Shown piece after piece: positions 8,176 to 15,461 of a stretch of DNA of 33,356 bases. This stretch comes from Clostridia bacterium (GTDB taxonomy: Bacteria; Bacillota; Clostridia; Oscillospirales; CAG-272), in assembly GCA_017938425.1 (NCBI GenBank), contig JAGBBQ010000071.1, positions 1 to 33,356 of the forward strand, given 5' to 3'. Under the pieces are notes generated by a model. That model was not told the origin of the DNA. It did no database searches and saw nothing but the letters and a program-made list of their open reading frames with translations. Position numbers and translations under genes: made by a program. Position 1 is the stretch's first letter; the number at the start of each line of letters is the position of its first letter.

Positions 8176-9330
8176 TTATATCTCGGCCTCTCTGTTCTCC
8201 AGAGCGGCAAGTGCCACGCGGAAGGCCTTTGCGCCCGTCAGCCTCTGCTCCTCGTCCTCGGAGCGAAGCAGAGGAAGCAGCTTGCGGTAGACCTCGCCCG
8301 CGGCGTTCATATCCTTCTCGAAATGCTCTGCGCCGTAAAGCGGCATCGTCTTATCCACGAGATCAAAATAATACAGACCGAAGGCATCGCACTCCAGGTT
8401 CTTCGGCACGAAAAAGCGCGGCGGAATGCTTCCGACCAGCTGCACGCGCAGCGCCGTTTCCATCCCGTATCTCTTCTCGGAGATCAGCCCCGTGATGCGG
8501 TTGATGATCTCGTTTCCGTTATCCACGCCGGTGATATCGATCGTCTCGGTCACGAACCTCTGCCTGCCGAAGGAAAGCTTCTTGACGTCGATGGAAAGCT
8601 CGCCGTCGTGATAATCCACGACGATGAGGTTGGCGCCGCCGACGCCCGTATCCTCAAAGCCCGTGCATTCCAGCGCGCCGCAATAGCTGTAGATGATCGA
8701 ATCCCCGATCTTCATAAAATCGCTCGCCTCGTGGCGCGAGCCGAGCGCGTAGTAATCCGCGCCGAACTTCTTCAGCTCGTTTTCGGAGAGCGGGCACTCG
8801 CTCGACTCAATGCTGCCGCCGAGATCGCCGTAGCCGCAGACAAGGTTGATGCGCGACGCATCGTCCACCATCTTTTCATAAAGCGGGCTCTCGGTCATCT
8901 TCTCGTTCATAAACGCCCAGCCGTAGACCGTGACGTTGAACTGCTCGAAGTCAAAGCGGGAGAGCGTGTCCTTCGAAAACACGTAAACGTTCGAGGGAAG
9001 GCGGCCCGAGGTATAGATCGGGTTGTTCTCGTAAAAGTCGGACTTACCGGGAGAGATGATAAAAACGGTATCCGAGCAATTGCGGAATTCGCGGATCAGG
9101 ACCTCCGCCGTCGTATTGGTTGCATACTGATTGTCAAAAAGATCGCCGCTGATCAGCACGACGTTGACACCGCGGTCACGCACGTACTGCATCATGCGCA
9201 TAAAAGAGGAGCGCAGCTCTCTGCGACGCTCGTCACATTTCTCCGCCGTCAGTCCCACCGTGGGCGTGTCCAGATGGATGTCCGAGCAATGAAGAAATCT
9301 GAGATGCGTATTCTTACCGGTTTCGCTCAT
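8176..9330 (-). CDS. Divergent metallophosphoesterase (SbcD/YhaO-like fold), metal motifs partly lost
   Basis: A 384-residue protein of the calcineurin-like phosphoesterase superfamily, most like SbcD/YhaO DNA-repair nuclease subunits by its opening LRFLHCSDIHLD. Motif I (D17-x-H19) and motif II (SGDLFD, residues 61-66) are intact. At the place of motif III (GNHD) it reads PGKSD (94-98), the later H-G position reads VCGYG (C165), and the GHxH position reads LGSRHE (only H200 kept). Several metal ligands and the catalytic histidine thus appear to be missing. It may be catalytically dead, regulatory, or a clade with altered metal binding. No SbcC/YhaN ATPase gene is adjacent. The ATG at 9330 has AGGAG 5 bases upstream. 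It heads the minus-strand operon running toward thiN. Confidence 0.75.
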   Translation of the reverse strand: MSETGKNTHLRFLHCSDIHLDTPTVGLTAEKCDERRRELRSSFMRMMQYVRDRGVNVVLISGDLFDNQYATNTTAEVLIREFRNCSDTVFIISPGKSDFYENNPIYTSGRLPSNVYVFSKDTLSRFDFEQFNVTVYGWAFMNEKMTESPLYEKMVDDASRINLVCGYGDLGGSIESSECPLSENELKKFGADYYALGSRHEASDFMKIGDSIIYSYCGALECTGFEDTGVGGANLIVVDYHDGELSIDVKKLSFGRQRFVTETIDITGVDNGNEIINRITGLISEKRYGMETALRVQLVGSIPPRFFVPKNLECDAFGLYYFDLVDKTMPLYGAEHFEKDMNAAGEVYRKLLPLLRSEDEEQRLTGAKAFRVALAALENREAEI

Positions 9331-9383
9331 ATCTACTCCTTTTTTTCGGGGCGTTTGCCGAAAAATTATTTCTTTACCTATAT

Positions 9384-9412
9384 AGTATAGCATTTACAGA
9401 CGCGATTTGCAA
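9384..9412 (-). promoter_or_regulatory. Promoter of the metallophosphoesterase-HAD-PLP-thiN operon
   Basis: Minus-strand TTGCAA (9407-9412), a 17-base spacer and TATACT (9384-9389), about 50 bases before the start codon. It is back to back with the methyltransferase promoter. Confidence 0.65.
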
Positions 9413-9442
9413 TATTTTTATCAAAAAAACTTGCAAAATGTA

Positions 9443-9471
9443 TTGCAAGGCAGAAAAAAATGTGTTAAAAT
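9443..9471 (+). promoter_or_regulatory. Promoter of the DNA methyltransferase gene
   Basis: TTGCAA (9443-9448), a 17-base spacer and TAAAAT (9466-9471), about 40 bases before the ATG at 9512. Three TTGCAA-type hexamers occur between 9407 and 9448. Confidence 0.6.
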
Positions 9472-9511
9472 AGGGTTACAAAAAACAAGGCAGAATTCCG
9501 GAGGTATCGAT

Positions 9512-11023
9512 ATGCTGAACTTAGCGTGCAGAAATACGGCGAAGCTCGTGCGAGCCAAGGTCGGGAGCGAAAACGTGCGTCTCGGCCGTCTGTTCACGAA
9601 AAAGGACACCGCGCGGCGCATGGCGGCGATGTTCGCACTGAACGAAGAGAGCAACGCCTGCACCGTCCTCGATCCCGGCGCCGGCACGGGCATTCTCGCT
9701 GCGGCTCTGATCGAGCGCATCTGCAAGGAGGCGCCGAGGTGCAAGCAGATCTTCCTCACCTGCTACGAAAATGAGCCCGACTTCCTTCCTATGCTGAAGG
9801 ACAACCTGGAGCGCATCCGCAAGAAGTGCCGCCACGACTACGACGTGCGCCTCTTCGTCACCGTATACGAGGAGAATTATATCACCGAATCGAGGGAGCA
9901 TTACACCGTGCATTTCTTCGAGCGCGTGGAGGATACCTTCGACTACATCATCTGCAATCCCCCGAGCCTGCTTTATGAAAAGGGCTCGGAGGAAGCAGAC
10001 GCCATCGGCGGCATCAGCACCGTGAAGGCGCACAGCGCCCTCATCTTCGCCGAAACGGCGAAGCGCCACCTGGACGTTGGCGGCCAGCTCGTGATCGTGA
10101 TGCCGACCACGGTCGCCTCCGCGACCGAGCAGCGCCCCTTCCGCCTCTCTCTCTTCGGCGCAATGCCGCCCTTCGCCGTGCATCTTTTCATCGGCAAGCA
10201 GAAGAACGAGCGCCGCGCCGTCCCCCTTAAGAAGGAATGCATTCTGGCAATGAGAAAGGGAGACGCGCCCGAGACCGTGCAGGTCTACGCCTCGGCTGAC
10301 CACGGCGCGCATACGACCGCTCTGCCCCCGCTCGGCTACGACTTTATCGTGGACAAGGACGGCAGAGGGCTGACGCTGCCGAAGAGCGTGGAGGACGCCA
10401 ATATCGTGCGTTATATCTCGGACTTCCCCGAGACGCTCGACAGCCTTGGGCTGAAGATGCGCACGGGTCTTGTGCTGGATAACCGCTCGGGCGGTATGCT
10501 CTTCAACGATCCCGTGAAGGGGACCATCCCTCTCATCCGCCCCGCGGCGATCGAGGGCGGCTTCGTGCATTTTCCTGCCGCGGTGCCCAAGCAGTACATT
10601 GCGCCCGTTTCGAAAACGCTCTTCCAGCCGAACAAAAATCTGATCCTGATCAAGCGCGTGCCCGCCAAGCGCGACGAGCGCTTCGTGAACTGCGGCGTGT
10701 ATCTCTCCTCTCGCCTGCCCACCTACCGCTTTATCAGCACCCACAACAAGCTCAACTTCATTGATACGAAGGAAAAGGGCGGAGAGATCTGCGCAAGACT
10801 GCTCTACGGCCTCTTCGCGCTTCTCAACTCCACGATCTACGACCGCTATATCTCCATCGTCTCAAAATCCAAGCAGATCAACGCCAAGGAATTTGCGGAT
10901 CTGCCGCTTCCTCCTCGCAATATCATCGAGAATATGGGCATGCGGCTCCTCGAGCTCCGCGCCACGGATGTGCGCACTTGCGACTCAATTGTAAATCCTA
11001 CTTTACATATCAAGGAAAGATAA
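9512..11023 (+). CDS. Class I SAM-dependent DNA methyltransferase (N6-adenine type, Eco57I/TaqI-like), orphan
   Basis: A 503-residue protein with the gamma-class adenine methyltransferase layout. GRLFTKKDTARRMAAMF (residues 25-41) resembles the motif X region, LDPGAGTGILAAAL (53-66) is the SAM-binding motif I, and FDYIICNPPS (143-152) is the catalytic motif IV, NPPS where NPPY is most common. The C-terminal third resembles a TaqI-type target recognition domain (FISTHNKLNFI...LYGLFALLNSTIYDRYISIVSKSKQINAKEF is spread over residues about 410-460). The expected product is N6-methyladenine in DNA at an unknown site. No restriction endonuclease lies next to it. The start is supported by GGAGG 8 bases upstream; a longer in-frame extension lacks one. 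An AraC gene follows after 24 bases, possibly cotranscribed. Confidence 0.83.
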   Translation: MLNLACRNTAKLVRAKVGSENVRLGRLFTKKDTARRMAAMFALNEESNACTVLDPGAGTGILAAALIERICKEAPRCKQIFLTCYENEPDFLPMLKDNLERIRKKCRHDYDVRLFVTVYEENYITESREHYTVHFFERVEDTFDYIICNPPSLLYEKGSEEADAIGGISTVKAHSALIFAETAKRHLDVGGQLVIVMPTTVASATEQRPFRLSLFGAMPPFAVHLFIGKQKNERRAVPLKKECILAMRKGDAPETVQVYASADHGAHTTALPPLGYDFIVDKDGRGLTLPKSVEDANIVRYISDFPETLDSLGLKMRTGLVLDNRSGGMLFNDPVKGTIPLIRPAAIEGGFVHFPAAVPKQYIAPVSKTLFQPNKNLILIKRVPAKRDERFVNCGVYLSSRLPTYRFISTHNKLNFIDTKEKGGEICARLLYGLFALLNSTIYDRYISIVSKSKQINAKEFADLPLPPRNIIENMGMRLLELRATDVRTCDSIVNPTLHIKER

Positions 11024-11047
11024 CCGATTTTCCAAAAGGAGTGCCCT

Positions 11048-11947
11048 ATGGTTACCCCGATCCGCTTGGACGATATTTTTTACTCCTCCCACACGCTTTC
11101 GATCGAAAATACGGATCTCACCGTCACGCTGGATAACGGCTTGAGAGACAATAAGGTAGAGAAGGCAAGCCTGCACAGCCACCCGGTCTTCGAGCTGCAG
11201 GCCGTATTGCATGCGGATATGATGCTCGACCTCGCGGGGCGAGAGAGCATCCGCCTTTGCGAGCACGACCTCTGCCTGATTCCGCCCGACACCTATCACG
11301 GCGTCCGACCGCTTTCGGACACCGAGCGGATCACCCTGCGCTTCTCCTGCGAGAGGAACGCCGCCGAGGGGTGCGCGGATCTCTACCGCCGCTTTCACGG
11401 TCTGACGGAGGTGACCGTGCTGCGAAGCGCCAGGGAGTTCATCCCTCTGCTGCTTTCCATCCGCGCGGAGATCCTCTCGCCGCGGACGGCGGGTGACGCG
11501 CTGATGCGCGCTTATCTCACCGAGCTTTTCGTGCATCTCTTCCGCGCGCTCAACAGCGTCAGCGAGACGCCGAGCGCCAATCCCCTCTCCGAGAGTGACG
11601 ATGAGAACGCGCGCTATAACAAGATCGAGCTTCTGATGCAGTGGCGCATGGCAGAGATCTTCCGTGAGCAGGACCTTGCCGAGGTGCTCGGTCTTTCGGT
11701 CAGACAGACCAGCCGCGTGATGCAGCGCATCTTCGGAATGAGCTTTCGCAAAAAGCTTTTGGAGATACGGATGCACAGAGCCGCCGAGCTCCTTCTCACG
11801 ACGGACGGCGCGGTAGATCAGATCGGCGCCGCCGTCGGCTATACCTCTCCCTCGGGCTTCCACGTTGCCTTTTGCAAGGCGTTCGGCTGCACGCCGGGCG
11901 AGTATCGGGAGAGCAATACCGCAAGCAACTTTAAAAGTCGGACATAA
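11048..11947 (+). CDS. AraC-family transcriptional regulator, likely controller of the glycan operon
   Basis: A 299-residue regulator. The N-terminal part (about 1-190) has a cupin-type sensor pattern (SLHSHPVFELQAVLHADM...CLIPPDTYHGV), typical of sugar-responsive AraC proteins. The C-terminal 100 residues hold the two helix-turn-helix units: AEVLGLSVRQTSRVMQRIFG and the second unit with IGAAVGYTSPSGFHVAFCKAFGCTPGEY, the classic AraC signature. The start has AAAGGAG about 8 bases upstream. It sits 24 bases after the methyltransferase and directly upstream of the promoter of the six-gene glycan operon, which it probably activates. The inducer is unknown but should be a sugar or glycan fragment. 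The exact binding site is not known. Confidence 0.9.
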   Translation: MVTPIRLDDIFYSSHTLSIENTDLTVTLDNGLRDNKVEKASLHSHPVFELQAVLHADMMLDLAGRESIRLCEHDLCLIPPDTYHGVRPLSDTERITLRFSCERNAAEGCADLYRRFHGLTEVTVLRSAREFIPLLLSIRAEILSPRTAGDALMRAYLTELFVHLFRALNSVSETPSANPLSESDDENARYNKIELLMQWRMAEIFREQDLAEVLGLSVRQTSRVMQRIFGMSFRKKLLEIRMHRAAELLLTTDGAVDQIGAAVGYTSPSGFHVAFCKAFGCTPGEYRESNTASNFKSRT

Positions 11948-11974
11948 ATTTCAAAAAAACGGCCGAAATGAGTG

Positions 11975-12003
11975 TTGTTTTTTTCGATAGGCTTCGTTAT
12001 AAT
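11975..12003 (+). promoter_or_regulatory. Promoter of the glycan/peptidase operon
   Basis: TTGTTT (11975-11980), a 17-base spacer and a perfect TATAAT (11998-12003), about 43 bases upstream of the first operon start codon at 12046. The weaker -35 box fits an activator-dependent promoter. Confidence 0.75.
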
Positions 12004-12022
12004 AATATCGTATACGGTATTA
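12003..12022. promoter_or_regulatory. 20-bp near-perfect palindrome, candidate operator
   Basis: TAATATCGTATACGGTATTA is symmetric around GTATAC with a single mismatched pair. It starts on the last base of the -10 box and covers the expected transcription start. A bound protein here should repress. The GTATAC centre is like many GntR-type operators, while AraC proteins usually bind direct repeats, so a second regulator outside this window is possible. Confidence 0.55.
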
Positions 12023-12045
12023 CAAAAAAATGATTCGAGGTCACT

Positions 12046-12744
12046 ATGAAAAAAGCAATCGAAATTCTCACTTCGCGCCGTTTTTTGCTTATCCTGACGG
12101 CGATCGGAATCACCGCCACCTACTGCATCTTTCCTTCCCCCTTTTATCTCGTGCTTCCGCTTTACATCTCTCTCTTCGTCGGTATGCTGACCTCGAAGGC
12201 GAGCCGCTACAGCTTTCTGATCGGGGGACTGAACTCTATTCTCTACACGATCACCTACATATCCTTCGGCACCTATATGCAGGCCTTCTACGCCTTCTTC
12301 TTCTCCTGCCTGATGCAGATCGCGACCTTCTTCACTTGGTCGAAGCGCGCGTATAAGGACTCCACGGTCTTTCGCCGTATGACGAAGAAAATGTATCTCG
12401 GCATCGGGGTCGGCTTTGCGCTCTGCTATGCCGCAGCCATCTTCGTTTTGACGCTGCTCGGCTCGAAATTCATTTATCTTGACACCTTCACCTCGCTGCT
12501 CAGCATCCTCGTGACGGTGATGCACCTCTGCTCCTTCCGCGAGGCACCGTTCGTTCACGCGGCAAGCTCGCTGATCGGCCTTTCTCTCTCGGTCGCGCTC
12601 GTAGCGGAGGATCCCTCCCGCTGGCCCTTCCTGATCAGCGGCATTTACGGCGCGATCTGCGTTTGGAGAAGCATTTTCGCTATCTGGAAACTCTATAAGG
12701 AGCAGCAGGCGGCAGCGTCCTCCAAGGAAACGGCCGCCGTTTGA
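12046..12744 (+). CDS. PnuC-like small-molecule transporter (membrane protein)
   Basis: A 232-residue integral membrane protein with about seven hydrophobic segments. The arrangement resembles PnuC/SWEET-like vitamin transporters: a mid-protein segment ending FFTWSKRAYKDS, then LDTFTSLLSILVTVMHLCSFRE where PnuC proteins have their conserved LD-x-L-S-T-V-L-S-x-x-A-Q helix, then a final helix with WRSIFAIW. PnuC proteins move nicotinamide riboside or other nucleosides and vitamins by facilitated diffusion. Similarity is moderate and the ligand cannot be named; in this operon it may carry a sugar-derived compound. The start has GAGG 6 bases upstream. It is the first gene of the operon and the only transporter candidate in it. 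Confidence 0.55.
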   Translation: MKKAIEILTSRRFLLILTAIGITATYCIFPSPFYLVLPLYISLFVGMLTSKASRYSFLIGGLNSILYTITYISFGTYMQAFYAFFFSCLMQIATFFTWSKRAYKDSTVFRRMTKKMYLGIGVGFALCYAAAIFVLTLLGSKFIYLDTFTSLLSILVTVMHLCSFREAPFVHAASSLIGLSLSVALVAEDPSRWPFLISGIYGAICVWRSIFAIWKLYKEQQAAASSKETAAV

Positions 12745-12774
12745 TACCATTCACATATAAAGGAAAAGATCGCT

Positions 12775-14316
12775 ATGCTGAACATAAAAAACCGAAGAGA
12801 ATGTTTTTTTGACGATTTTCTGATCGACACCGAGAAAACCACCGCAAAAAGGATTTTGCATCATCCCGTGAAGCGCGAGCGCGTGCTTTTGCACGATGCG
12901 CCCTGGGAGGGCGACGGATGCACCTATCATCATATCTTTTTTGATCCCCGCTGGCACGGCGTGAAGGGGGATTATCCCAACGGAACCTACCGCATGTACT
13001 ATCTTGGCTACCACGGTGGCGAATTCTGCGAATTTTGGAACAAGGATCAGCTCGAGGGCGGCTTTCGCATCTGCTATGCGGAGAGCGGCGACGGCATTCA
13101 TTTTGAGAAGCCCGATCTTGGCATCTGCACCTACGGCGGCAGTACGCACAACAATCTGATCCTCGACAAAACCATTCATCCCGAATCCTGCCAGCTCTAC
13201 GTTTTCTACGACGAAAACCCCGATTGCCCCGAAAGCGAGCGCTACAAGGGCATCACCGCGTGGGATCTGCCCAAGGTGCCGGGGAAAAGAAACGAATTCC
13301 GCCTTTTCACGATGCTTTCCGCCGACGGCATTCATTTCCGCTTCGGCGAAATGATCACGAACAAGGGATACTTTGACTCGCTGAACATTATGATGTGGGA
13401 CGCGGAGGAAAAGCTTTACCGTCTCTACGCGCGCGGCATGCGCATCAAGGGTATGAGCGCAGAGGAAAGCGCAAGCCTCGGATGGGATGCCATCGGCGGA
13501 AAAATCGCGGATCCCTCGGTGAAGGCGTATCGCGAGGTATTCTATTTTGAATCCCGCGACTACAAGACCTGGAGCGATCCCGTCTGCCTCTCCTACGGTG
13601 ATGAGGACGAATACCACATGTACACCAACGGCATCAGCCGTTATGTCCGCGCGCCGCATATCTATATCGGCTTTCCCACGCGCTACAACGAGCGCACCGA
13701 ATGGACAAAAAGCTATGACGCGCTTTGCGGCAAGGAAAAGAGATGGAAGCGCTATCAATCCGCAAACCCAAGATCCGGCCTTGCCGTGACGGACTGCGGC
13801 TTTATGACCTCGCGTGACGGACTGCATTTCAACCGCTTCAAGGCCGCATTTATGCGCCCCGGCCCCGAGCATCCAAACGGCTGGCTCTACGGCGATTGCT
13901 ATCCCACGCCCATTCCGATGATTACGAAATCACAGATCCCGGGAGCGGACGACGAGCTTTCCTTCTATTCTGCGGATGGGCATTGCCTCGGCAACCCGGC
14001 TGCGCTTTATCGCTACGCGATCCGCATGGACGGCTTTGCTTCCCTGCACGCAGAGGAGGAGGAAACGGTGGTAACGAAGCCCTTCATTTACGAGGGCGAG
14101 AGCCTCTGCGCCAATATCTCCACCTCGGCGTTCGGGCATCTTTACTTCACTCTGACCTGCGAGGGCGAGAGTGCACAGAGCTGCGAGATCTTTGGTGACA
14201 GCATCGATAAGCGCATTCCTTTTCCTGACGACGCCGTGAAGAGATTTTCCGGAAAAGAGGTCGTTTTGCAAATAAAGCTTTACGATGCGGATATTTATTC
14301 TATCATATTCAGATAA
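12775..14316 (+). CDS. Five-bladed beta-propeller glycoside hydrolase-like protein
   Basis: A 513-residue soluble protein. The opening RECFFDDFLID and repeated blocks such as CYAESGDGIHFEKPD, LSADGIHFRFGE and MTSRDGLHFNRF show the S-x-D-G-x-x-F blade pattern of GH32/GH43/GH62-like five-bladed propellers; the FFDDFLID N-terminus is shared with a large uncharacterised group of such proteins. A C-terminal beta-sandwich of about 100 residues follows (from about 410). The enzyme class is inferred; catalytic acids could not be assigned safely. No signal peptide is seen, so it should act in the cytoplasm. RBS AAAGGA precedes the ATG. It is the second gene of the operon, 30 bases after the membrane protein and 18 before the first sialidase-like gene. 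Confidence 0.65.
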   Translation: MLNIKNRRECFFDDFLIDTEKTTAKRILHHPVKRERVLLHDAPWEGDGCTYHHIFFDPRWHGVKGDYPNGTYRMYYLGYHGGEFCEFWNKDQLEGGFRICYAESGDGIHFEKPDLGICTYGGSTHNNLILDKTIHPESCQLYVFYDENPDCPESERYKGITAWDLPKVPGKRNEFRLFTMLSADGIHFRFGEMITNKGYFDSLNIMMWDAEEKLYRLYARGMRIKGMSAEESASLGWDAIGGKIADPSVKAYREVFYFESRDYKTWSDPVCLSYGDEDEYHMYTNGISRYVRAPHIYIGFPTRYNERTEWTKSYDALCGKEKRWKRYQSANPRSGLAVTDCGFMTSRDGLHFNRFKAAFMRPGPEHPNGWLYGDCYPTPIPMITKSQIPGADDELSFYSADGHCLGNPAALYRYAIRMDGFASLHAEEEETVVTKPFIYEGESLCANISTSAFGHLYFTLTCEGESAQSCEIFGDSIDKRIPFPDDAVKRFSGKEVVLQIKLYDADIYSIIFR

Positions 14317-14334
14317 TTTTCAAGGAGTGATCTT

Positions 14335-15441
14335 ATGAAAATCATTGGAAAAAGAGTGCACGCGATCCCGCCGACAAGGCAGAACCCCCGCAGCGGCGAG
14401 GGGGACTTCATCCGTCTGCCCGACGGCAGAATTATGTATGCCTATTCCGATTATTACACCGAAGGGCCGAGCGATCACGCCCCCTCTCGGATCAGCGCCG
14501 TCTTCTCCTCCGACGAGGGAGAGAGCTTCGGCGGCCACCGCGTTCTGATCCCGCCGCGCGCGGATATCGTCAACCGTATGTGCGTGACCCTGATGCCGAT
14601 GCAAAACGGCGAGATCGGTATGTTTTACGGCGAGAAGTATCTCTCTGCCGAGGGGCAGGTCTATATGCGGCTGATGCTGACGAGAACGGGGGACGGCGAG
14701 CACTTCTCCTCCCCGATCTGCTGTACACCCGACACCAGGTACAACGTATTTGAGAACGCGCGCGTGATCCGCCTCTCCACGGGGCGCATCCTTATCCCCT
14801 CGAATCTTCACCCCTACGGCGAGGATGGCAGCCTTTGCAGCCGGGGCACTGCGGAGTTCTTCTATTCCGACGATGACGGGATGACCTTCCATAGAGGTGC
14901 GCGCACGGAATGCCCCTGCGAAAATCTCTCGACCGGCCTGCAGGAGACCGGCGTCTTGGAGATCGAGGGCGGCCGCGTGCTTGCCTTCTCGCGCACGAGC
15001 GGTGCCTGCCAATACATCTCGCTTTCCGAGGACGGCGGCGAGAGCTTCTCGGCGCCTCTTCCCTCCCCCTACTTCACCTCGCCGACCTCGCTTTTGCATA
15101 TGCGCCATATGCCCGACGGGCGCACGCTGGCCGTATGGAATCCCGTACCGCCCACGCCCGTAACGAAGGATGACCCGAAGCGCTCGGGCTGCTGGGCGCG
15201 CACGCCGCTTGCCTGCGCCGTCGCGGACGGCATGGGTGAGAAATTTCTCGGCGACGTATTCGGCGTACCTGCCAAGGTGTTTATTCTTGAGGACGATCCG
15301 ACCGAGTGCTTCTGCTACCCCGCGGTATTCTTCGGCAAGGATTATTTCCTCTGCGCGTATTATCACTCCTACGGCTCGGGCTTTCCGCTCTCCGCAAGCG
15401 TAATAAAAAAAATCGACCTCTCCGAGCTGGAGGAGGCCTAA
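14335..15441 (+). CDS. Sialidase-superfamily protein (Asp-box propeller), paralogue A
   Basis: A 368-residue six-bladed-propeller protein of the sialidase/neuraminidase superfamily (BNR_2-like). Asp-box motifs S-x-D-x-G-x-x-F are visible at residues 58-65 (SSDEGESF), 117-124 (RTGDGEHF), 178-185 (SDDDGMTF) and 231-238 (SEDGGESF). GDFIRLPDGRI near 23 resembles the F-R-I-P arginine region, and LQETGVLEIEGGRVLAFSR near 202 resembles the glutamate/arginine strand of exo-sialidases. It lacks a signal peptide and wall anchor, so it would cleave imported glycans inside the cell. Sialic acid is not proven as substrate; related propellers act on other sugars. RBS AAGGAG lies 8 bases upstream. A close paralogue follows after 20 bases. 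Confidence 0.75.
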   Translation: MKIIGKRVHAIPPTRQNPRSGEGDFIRLPDGRIMYAYSDYYTEGPSDHAPSRISAVFSSDEGESFGGHRVLIPPRADIVNRMCVTLMPMQNGEIGMFYGEKYLSAEGQVYMRLMLTRTGDGEHFSSPICCTPDTRYNVFENARVIRLSTGRILIPSNLHPYGEDGSLCSRGTAEFFYSDDDGMTFHRGARTECPCENLSTGLQETGVLEIEGGRVLAFSRTSGACQYISLSEDGGESFSAPLPSPYFTSPTSLLHMRHMPDGRTLAVWNPVPPTPVTKDDPKRSGCWARTPLACAVADGMGEKFLGDVFGVPAKVFILEDDPTECFCYPAVFFGKDYFLCAYYHSYGSGFPLSASVIKKIDLSELEEA

Positions 15442-15461
15442 ACAAGAGGAGACACGAAACG

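Noticed and set aside
9512-11023. A complete restriction-modification system.
   Set aside because: Neighbouring genes are a metallophosphoesterase with eroded motifs and an AraC regulator; no endonuclease or specificity subunit is seen.
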